Source of the DNA: Clostridiaceae bacterium
GTDB taxonomy: Bacteria > Bacillota > Clostridia > Peptostreptococcales > Natronincolaceae
Assembly: GCA_018432235.1 (NCBI GenBank)
Contig: JAHDLO010000014.1
Span: 1-64,000 of the forward strand
Direction: 5' to 3'
Length of the DNA: 64,000 bases
Shown here: positions 57,942 to 64,000 of the stretch, piece by piece
How positions within the stretch are numbered: the first letter of the stretch is position 1
Layout: each line of letters opens with the position of its first letter
The notes under the pieces: generated by a model
Databases searched by the model: none
What the model saw: the letters and a program-made list of their open reading frames with translations, nothing else
What the model was told of the DNA's origin: nothing
Position numbers and translations under genes: made by a program

Positions 57942-58749
57942 TAAAATTTCCCCTAACTTCTTTTCTTGGTATATACCCTTTATGACTTCTGTCATTGCTA
58001 TTGCTGCGTGCTGCCTTGTTATTTCTTTTATTGAGATAGACACCCTTTTTTACATTGGCGCTGCATAACAACCCCTCATTTATAAATAGGCTGAAGAAGC
58101 TTTTTATGATGTCGTGATCCAACAAGGGACTCTCCTCTTCAAAGCCAACCCATTCTATGCTCCTATTATCCCTTATATATTCCAGCATTTGTATGATATC
58201 GGCCTTGCTGTAGTTTTTTTCCTCTACCGACAGTTGGGCTTCTATATACTTTCGGGCCTTGGCATTCAAGGAATAGATGACATTCCGTCCAATTTTATCT
58301 TTATTGATCAAATCCGATTGCTTCACTATATCCGTATTCATAAAATTTGCAAATTCGTTGGGTTTCATCTGCAGGTGCTCTGCCACATCCTTCTGTCTAG
58401 CTGCGCCGGCTTTATCTAAATATCTAATTAGCTTTCTAAGCTTATCGTTGTTCTTGATGCCGTAGTCTATACTTTTATTTGTATCATTGTATTCTACTAG
58501 CCTTCTGCTTAAATTCTCATGGGCATACCAATAGCCAAAATAAAACTCTCGGTTTCTTGCTATCGGCCCGTGAAATTCTACTTCATCCCTTACATCAATC
58601 GAAGCATTGATATAATCCTCAAGCTCCTCTGTACGATTGCTTAAAATTGCCTTTGTTATTTTAGCAGCAAAAGCCATGACATTTTCTTTTATTCTAGTTA
58701 CCTCAGATTCAAGAAATGCGGCTGCCGCCTTTTTAGCCCAGATCTCCAT
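57931..58749 (-). CDS. Winged-helix protein of unknown function
   Basis: 272 residues from the ATG at 58749, chosen because GGGAG lies eight bases ahead. Residues about 100-170 are a winged-helix unit (LIRYLDKAGAARQKDVAEHL, then IGRNVIYSLNAKARKYIEAQ), as in MarR/ArsR-type folds; about 180-250 may be a second one (IIQMLEYIRDN to KKGVYLNKR). The N-terminus is helical and charged. The C-terminus is basic and ends by overlapping the next gene, so the two are translated together. It may bind DNA or serve as an adaptor between the hydrolase and the TPR-like protein. Confidence 0.7.
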   Translation of the reverse strand: MEIWAKKAAAAFLESEVTRIKENVMAFAAKITKAILSNRTEELEDYINASIDVRDEVEFHGPIARNREFYFGYWYAHENLSRRLVEYNDTNKSIDYGIKNNDKLRKLIRYLDKAGAARQKDVAEHLQMKPNEFANFMNTDIVKQSDLINKDKIGRNVIYSLNAKARKYIEAQLSVEEKNYSKADIIQMLEYIRDNRSIEWVGFEEESPLLDHDIIKSFFSLFINEGLLCSANVKKGVYLNKRNNKAARSNSNDRSHKGYIPRKEVRGNFNVS

Positions 58750-58876
58750 TATCCTCACTCCCTTCATTACTGATTTTTCCCGCTTAAGCCTTATTTATTA
58801 TACCCCGATATTTTATAATTACTCATGTTTTAGTCACTTTTTAGTAATTCAACACTCATTCATTATATACTTTATT

Positions 58877-60343
58877 TTATTCGCTGTCTAGCTTTATGAT
58901 ACTATGTTTATTGGCATCTAAGGAAAAATCCATTATGAGTATTTTATTGCAGTGCTTTTCACTACAGCTTTCCTTACAATCACATATTAATTCATGGTAG
59001 CTCCTTCTGCCAAGCTCCGGGAGATATGCAAAGCTTATATTCTCTTTCTGAATTTTACCACAATAATTGGAAACAAATACACTTGCAAAGTTTTTAGAGC
59101 CTATCAGACTTGCATTCTCCTTGAAGCTGTAGAGGCTCTCGGTATATGCCGGTACAAAGCATATATTTATTCCGCTTTTTACCATGGTATCAAAGCAGTC
59201 CCCATTAACAAAGTCTACGCAGATTGAAGTGCAAAACCTGCCGAGTCCCTCTAAATCATATATTTTTATAATTCTTTTATCGGAGGATAGGTCTATATCC
59301 TCATATTTTTTGTATTTTATAGCTTTTTTATCGTCTGAGGGCTTACTATTTTCGCTATGATCAGGCATTTTATCTTCCTTGTCGTCAGGCTTAAATCTAT
59401 TGAGCTTATATTGCGTGCCTATCTCTATCCCATTTCCGCCCAATAGCACGCTATAATTTGTGTTGTCCTGCCATATAGAACCGCAGACCACCAACGCAAG
59501 CTTCCCCCTATTGCTATTAACCGCATGACTTACGGCAGTGAGCATCTTATCTGTGAAGGTCATTTCAGGAAATATAATAATATCGACTTCCTTTTCTGCC
59601 AAAAAATTTATAATCGCAACTGCATGTTCGGTATGAGCGTCCTCATCTCTTATGCCTTCTATTCTGATATATCGCTTATCTCCGATGGTCTCTTCTTGTA
59701 TTATTAATAATTTTTTATCGCCGCTAAAGGGTACTATCGCTAATTTGAGGTTGTCCTTCCTGCGTTTTATTCGCTTAATAATATAGTCATCGGTTATCCT
59801 ATAAAAATGTGTTTTTATATCACAGTCTATAGGTCTTTGTATAAATAGCTTCTCCTGAAGCGCTTCTATTGCTTCCCCCTTATCCTTCTCCAGCTTGAAG
59901 CGTTTAGCTTTACTTATATACCTTTCCATAAAGCTATTCTCCTTGTATAGCACTATCCCTAAGTCCTTTGTAATTTCAGTATTAAGCATTTTTAAAGCAG
60001 CACATCGTTCTACACTTCCCTCGGTATCGTTGAGTCCAGCTGCTTTATCTATTTTAATAAATAATTGCGCTAAAAATATTAAGAGCTTATTCTCCTTATC
60101 CTTCGGTATATGTGCTATTAACCAGTCCTTATTGTCTTTGGTCAGTTGATCACCGGGATTTTTATCATCAAAGAAATTGTTTAGGCTAATGGTCCATTTT
60201 ATATCCTCCCTATAGCTATGTCTTTGTGCATTTGCAAGATCATTTGTATGCTTTTTCAATAACACAAATAGACTGATATAAATATCATAATAATTCTCAC
60301 TCTTATGTAAGATTTGCTCAATTTCCCCCCATAAACCTGCCAT
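58877..60343 (-). CDS. Nitrilase-superfamily hydrolase with N-terminal helical domain
   Basis: 488 residues. The first 180 are helical and unrecognised (HSYREDIKWTISLNNFFDD). From about 200 a carbon-nitrogen hydrolase domain follows: catalytic Glu in DIIIFPEMTF (near 259), Lys in GTQYKLNRF (near 312) and Cys in CTSICVDFVNGD (near 375). A lysine- and acid-rich insert of about 30 residues lies between Lys and Cys, longer than in most nitrilases. ARNYCGK-like ends are replaced by FVSNYCGKIQ. It should cleave or form a C-N bond in an amide-like substrate that cannot be named. First gene of the operon; GGGG eight bases before the ATG. No signal peptide, so cytoplasmic. Confidence 0.78.
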   Translation of the reverse strand: MAGLWGEIEQILHKSENYYDIYISLFVLLKKHTNDLANAQRHSYREDIKWTISLNNFFDDKNPGDQLTKDNKDWLIAHIPKDKENKLLIFLAQLFIKIDKAAGLNDTEGSVERCAALKMLNTEITKDLGIVLYKENSFMERYISKAKRFKLEKDKGEAIEALQEKLFIQRPIDCDIKTHFYRITDDYIIKRIKRRKDNLKLAIVPFSGDKKLLIIQEETIGDKRYIRIEGIRDEDAHTEHAVAIINFLAEKEVDIIIFPEMTFTDKMLTAVSHAVNSNRGKLALVVCGSIWQDNTNYSVLLGGNGIEIGTQYKLNRFKPDDKEDKMPDHSENSKPSDDKKAIKYKKYEDIDLSSDKRIIKIYDLEGLGRFCTSICVDFVNGDCFDTMVKSGINICFVPAYTESLYSFKENASLIGSKNFASVFVSNYCGKIQKENISFAYLPELGRRSYHELICDCKESCSEKHCNKILIMDFSLDANKHSIIKLDSE

Positions 60344-60409
60344 CTCTCTATCCCCTTATGTGCGACTTGTATATTTTTTACTTATATTCAATAAATAAGC
60401 AGAAAATCC

Positions 60410-60550
60410 TTTAAGCATTCACACCTTTTGATGGCGGTCTTCGGTGGCAGCACCTTCTCGTTGCCGCTGGTGGCATAGCGTCACTTATACGTTACATTAC
60501 TGGCCCCTCCTTATTTTAACAAGGGGCTCCCCCTTAGCAGCCCCTCATTT
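60410..60550. other. GC-richer non-coding patch upstream of the hydrolase operon
   Basis: This stretch is less AT-rich than its flanks and contains short inverted repeats (AAGGGGCT with AGCCCC near 60520-60548). No gene or known RNA is recognised; a remnant of a repeat or a leader of the leftward operon are possible. Confidence 0.35.
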
Positions 60551-60568
60551 CCCACTGCTTTCAATAGC

Positions 60569-60603
60569 AAAAATGACTCCTGTAAAATACAGAAGTCATT
60601 TTT
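60569..60603 (-). terminator. Terminator of the transglutaminase-like gene
   Basis: AAAAATGACTCCTGTA (60569-60584) pairs, with one mismatch, with TACAGAAGTCATTTTT (60588-60603); on the minus strand the stem ends in TTTTTG. It lies 13 bases after the stop. Confidence 0.85.
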
Positions 60604-60616
60604 GTAAGGTAGGAAG

Positions 60617-62218
60617 CTATTGAAGGTTAATCTCGTAGCTATAGCTATCAGCGGTTTTAGTGCCGTTAGTAGCTGCTAATCCCGGCTTAATTAATAAGGT
60701 TATTTGCTCTTCATTCATTAATAGCTTTTGTGTCCTTAGGGTTAGTGTTTTACCATCCTCGCTCCAGAACATGCTGAGGGGTATGATTTCACCTTCCGTT
60801 GACAACAATCCAATCAGCTCTCTTGGCAGGGCTTTTGTCTCCATAGCCTGCGGGAACTCAAGCACAATAGAAAAGGTTTTATGCCCCGGTATGCTTGCAG
60901 CCCTCATCCTTTTACTATTTTCCATATCAAAGCTGCTATTATCGTACTCATTTAAATTAATTCTTTTAAAGCCGCCCCCCATTCTATTGCCATAGGTTAG
61001 ATTCCCCTCCAGCAAGAACATTTCATATATTTCGGTTGAAGCATCTATTAATATCGGCTGTTGGCCCGGTGTCAGCTGATATAGCTCATTTGGCTTCTCT
61101 CCCACATAATAGAGGCTGCCATTGTAGACCGCCAGATAATAGCTTGGGGTATTTATTACTGTTGTCGCTTGACTGCCATCAAAGCTAATTCGTTGTATGC
61201 CCTTATCATCTGAGTAGTAAATCCAGTTATTTTCAATATCTATGGCATAGTTGCTGCCTATGTCCTTTAACCAACCATATCGGCTGTCGGTAATGGGCTT
61301 AGGTATGCTGGGGTTAGCCCTTGGATAGCCCTCTATAATTTTAAATTCTCCAAAGCCGGCTCTTTCCAGTCCCGCCATACGCTCCTTATCATCCATTAAT
61401 GCAGTCCGAAGGAAGCTTTCATTATTCGCGTACCCTGCCCCCCAGGTAAAGTCGGCATGATATCTGCTGCCATTTAGTGTAACGATATTCCATGCATGCG
61501 CTTCATTAGATATATATTGACTTGGAATGCCTACATAATTCAGTGCATAATCCGCCAGCTGTGCATATCCGCCACAGATAGCCATCCCCTTCACCAGAAG
61601 GCTATAGGGATTGTAGGTGCTTACATCCGACATGTCGTCAGAATATCTGCTATTTTTAGCAATATAGTCGTACAGGGCAAAGAATTTTTGATACTCATTG
61701 TATTGGCTAGGCGCTACATTATGCAGCAGATGATTCATATGGGCATAAAATTTTAGCTGATTCTCTCTAACCTGCTGGCCTTTATCGTTATAGTCAAAGG
61801 AAATTGTTTTATAGTCCTTGCTCCATTTTGCTAATGTGAGATGGTACAACTGAAAACCCGCCTGCCCATAAAGGCTTTCTACAGTATCCATTATGACCCT
61901 ATTGCTTAAATTAAATTTTGAAATATCGACGCTGTCCGTCATGTTCATTGCTGCCTCAAACAGATAATTGTATAGTGCCCTATCCGGATGATAGACCTCT
62001 AAGATGTATTTAGAAATCTGTGAAAATGCATCCTCCTGAAAAAACGCTTCGTAGGATGGGTCCTCCTGCAGGCTAATGCTTGAAATGCCAGGACTCGGCA
62101 AATCCTCCCCCTTAGGGTCCGACGGCGTTCCCTTTGTGCTGCAGCTGCTTAAAAGGTTGATTAAAATCATCATCACCATCATTAATGCGTATCTTTTTTT
62201 ATCCCTTTGCTGCCTCAT
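60617..62218 (-). CDS. Lipoprotein with transglutaminase-like domain
   Basis: About 533 residues from the ATG at 62218 (AGAAGGG eight bases ahead). The signal peptide ends in LLSSC, a lipobox. A transglutaminase/protease-like domain lies about 165-285: Cys in GMAICGGYAQLADY, His in NEAHAWNIV and Asp in YHADFTW. Residues about 300-420 resemble beta-propeller-like 'displayed value' repeats (WIYYSDDKGIQRISFDG, SLYYVGEKPNELYQLT). The end is an Ig-like unit (SIVLEFPQAMETKALP). It acts outside the membrane, possibly trimming or cross-linking peptides; the substrate is unknown. Confidence 0.82.
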   Translation of the reverse strand: MRQQRDKKRYALMMVMMILINLLSSCSTKGTPSDPKGEDLPSPGISSISLQEDPSYEAFFQEDAFSQISKYILEVYHPDRALYNYLFEAAMNMTDSVDISKFNLSNRVIMDTVESLYGQAGFQLYHLTLAKWSKDYKTISFDYNDKGQQVRENQLKFYAHMNHLLHNVAPSQYNEYQKFFALYDYIAKNSRYSDDMSDVSTYNPYSLLVKGMAICGGYAQLADYALNYVGIPSQYISNEAHAWNIVTLNGSRYHADFTWGAGYANNESFLRTALMDDKERMAGLERAGFGEFKIIEGYPRANPSIPKPITDSRYGWLKDIGSNYAIDIENNWIYYSDDKGIQRISFDGSQATTVINTPSYYLAVYNGSLYYVGEKPNELYQLTPGQQPILIDASTEIYEMFLLEGNLTYGNRMGGGFKRINLNEYDNSSFDMENSKRMRAASIPGHKTFSIVLEFPQAMETKALPRELIGLLSTEGEIIPLSMFWSEDGKTLTLRTQKLLMNEEQITLLIKPGLAATNGTKTADSYSYEINLQ

Positions 62219-62477
62219 AACATTGTCCCTTCTCTCCATCCTGTCAAGGCTCCTTCGGCAATTTAGAGTGCCTTCTTTTCTATGATTTCAATTCCTTTAA
62301 TGCTTTAAAATATCTCATATCGTATTGCTGATGACTTATTGGTACCTTCACTAATTCTTTATTCATTCTAACATAGAATATACTGACATCCTTTAAGAAT
62401 TAATTACAGCTAGCTTACAATTAGGTTTCTCCACATTTCATAGAAAAAAAACGAACTTTCCTTGAAATTAAAAAAAC
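62219..62477. other. Non-coding region, nothing recognised
   Basis: AT-rich DNA between the thiolase terminator and the lipoprotein gene. The promoter of the lipoprotein gene should be here, but no clear box pair stands out. Confidence 0.4.
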
Positions 62478-62510
62478 AAGGTAAACAGCCGTATAAACGA
62501 CGTTTACCTT
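62478..62510 (-). terminator. Terminator of the thiolase gene
   Basis: AAGGTAAAC (62478-62486) pairs with GTTTACCTT (62502-62510); on the minus strand it is followed by GTTTTTTTAA. Confidence 0.88.
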
Positions 62511-62557
62511 ATTGTTGATCCTTTTTATATTAATTCAAAGCCAGCTTTAATTTATGC

Positions 62558-63739
62558 CTATACCGCTTCAATGATTATAGCTGCTGCAGGGCCACCGCCG
62601 GCGCAGAGGGAAGCACAGCCATAACGTACGCCGCGGCGGCGCATTTCATAGATCATGGTGACAATTAATCTGGCTCCGGTACAGCCTACGGGATGACCGA
62701 GGCCCACACCTGAGCCATTGGCATTTACCTTATCCAGGCTCAGCTTCAGCTCTCGATTGACGCCGATAAACTGGGCGGCAAAGGCCTCGTTGATTTCCCA
62801 ATAGCCTATGTCTTCTTTTTTTAGATTGGCAAATTTTAAAGCCCGTTCTACAGCAGGCACTACCCCCATACCCATGATTTTGGGCTCAACCCCTGCTGAA
62901 GCAGTGGCAACGATTCGGCCTAAGGGCTTAATGCCCTGTGCCTTGGCAGCTTCTGCAGCCATTAAGATCAGGGCTGCTGCACCGTCATTTAGGCCAGAGG
63001 CATTGCCTGCGGTGACAGTCCCCTCCTTTTGAAAAGCCGGAGGCAGTGTAGCCAGTGCATCAAGGGTGGTTGCCTTAGGATGCTCATCTGTATCAAAGAC
63101 CACCTTCCCCTTTTTAGTCTGTATTTCTACGGGAACGATCTCTTCCTTAAACCGGCCATCCTTGATGGCATTTAAGGCCCTCTGGTTGCTGATGAGGGCC
63201 AGTTCATCCTGCTCCTGACGGGAAATATTGTACATTTCTGCCACATTCTCCGCCGTAACCCCCATGTGGGCGTTGATAAAGCCGCAGACTAAGCCATTGT
63301 ATAACAGGGTATCCTGTAGGGTATCTCCGGGCCCCAGACGATAGCCATAACGGGCTTTGGGCAGCAGATAGGGGGCATTGCTCATGCTTTCAGTGCCCAC
63401 CACTGCGCCGACATCAATTTTGCCCAGAATAATTTGCTGTGCAATAATCTCTGTGGCCCTCATGGAGGAAGGGCACTGCTGGTTTACTGTCATGGCAGAA
63501 GCTTCGACGGGTACGCCGCTTCTGATGGCCACATGGCGGGCAATATTGCCGGGATTTGCCGCTTGAAGACAGTTTCCTGCAACTACCTCCTCCAGCTTGC
63601 TCGAATCAAGGCCTGCCTTGGTTAAGGCACCCGTCAAAGCGGTTATGCCCAAATCAACAGCAGACACATTTTTTAATGCACCCATAAAATCTCCGATGGC
63701 AGTTCGTGCTGCCCCAACAATAACAACCTCACGACTCAT
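62558..63739 (-). CDS. Acetyl-CoA acetyltransferase (thiolase)
   Basis: 393 residues from the ATG at 63739 (AGGAG eight bases ahead). [19 protein letters not shown] is the N-terminus of thiolases. The nucleophile Cys lies in [10 protein letters not shown], where most enzymes have a CxSG; the His in [12 protein letters not shown] and the second Cys in CAGGGPAAA complete the active site, with NEAFAAQF. It condenses two acetyl-CoA or cleaves acetoacetyl-CoA, in butanoate or fatty-acid turnover. The next gene upstream is an SDR, consistent with a beta-oxidation or butyrate-type operon. Confidence 0.94.
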   Translation of the reverse strand: MSREVVIVGAARTAIGDFMGALKNVSAVDLGITALTGALTKAGLDSSKLEEVVAGNCLQAANPGNIARHVAIRSGVPVEASAMTVNQQCPSSMRATEIIAQQIILGKIDVGAVVGTESMSNAPYLLPKARYGYRLGPGDTLQDTLLYNGLVCGFINAHMGVTAENVAEMYNISRQEQDELALISNQRALNAIKDGRFKEEIVPVEIQTKKGKVVFDTDEHPKATTLDALATLPPAFQKEGTVTAGNASGLNDGAAALILMAAEAAKAQGIKPLGRIVATASAGVEPKIMGMGVVPAVERALKFANLKKEDIGYWEINEAFAAQFIGVNRELKLSLDKVNANGSGVGLGHPVGCTGARLIVTMIYEMRRRGVRYGCASLCAGGGPAAAIIIEAV

Positions 63740-63844
63740 TTTTATCACTCCTATCGACATCTTTTGCAATACTATTTTTGAAGTAGCCGGGGATATCTAA
63801 GCCGCCGACAATCCTTCAATTTTGGAAGCTATAATTGGTTAATG

Positions 63845-64000
<156 letters not shown>

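Noticed and set aside
60440..60485. Short GC-richer frame on the minus strand considered as a peptide gene
   Set aside because: No start codon with a ribosome binding site, and no continuity with neighbours.

Overview
The window looks like a chromosomal segment of a low-GC, spore-forming, S-layer-bearing member of the Clostridia. The evidence is a full-length SpoIIE, several SLH-domain surface proteins, a truncated LTA-synthase-like gene, strong AGGAGG ribosome binding sites and AT-rich intergenic DNA. An Alkaliphilus/Natronincola-like relative is my guess; no rRNA or tRNA gene is present to test it.

1-16.2 kb (all minus strand, very AT-rich) is a surface-polysaccharide locus read from 16180 leftwards: an O-antigen ligase/polymerase-like membrane protein, rfbA-rfbC-rfbB for dTDP-sugar synthesis (no rfbD seen), an ABC-2 polysaccharide exporter (permease + ATPase), glycosyltransferases, a 1405-residue methyltransferase/coiled-coil/double-glycosyltransferase fusion, and an LTA-synthase-like gene cut short by the end of what looks like an insertion sequence at the left edge. 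The composition differs from the GC-richer neighbour on the right and suggests a transferred locus.

16.4-21.5 kb (plus strand) is an RND efflux operon (adaptor lipoprotein, RND pump, TetR regulator) with a good promoter and an inverted-repeat operator. 21.5-31.5 kb (minus strand) holds a second export set: HlyD/MacA-like adaptor, FtsX/MacB-like permease and ATPase, then, beyond a complete IS66-type element (24-bp terminal repeats, 8-bp target duplication), a small lipoprotein and two TolC-like coiled-coil proteins.

31.8-52.4 kb is a cell-surface region: a 975-residue S-layer-type SLH protein, pyrG with a structured leader, a CtpA-type protease, two SLH proteins, a 1978-residue IPT/TIG-repeat protein, a small coiled-coil protein, a stalk-domain protein and a stand-alone SLH protein. 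52.5-53.4 kb carries a Phd/YefM-type antitoxin and a RelE/ParE-like toxin that are divergent rather than in one operon, each with its own promoter. spoIIE follows.

56.6-60.3 kb (minus strand) is the best candidate for an undescribed system: a nitrilase-fold hydrolase with an extra helical N-terminus, a winged-helix protein, and a protein resembling the winged-helix + TPR half of a STAND protein without its NTPase. The window closes with a transglutaminase-like lipoprotein, a thiolase and the end of an SDR reductase gene. Short heptanucleotide repeats (GAATAGT-type and GAATTAA-type) are scattered between genes, and two of them supply the stop codons of pyrG and spoIIE.
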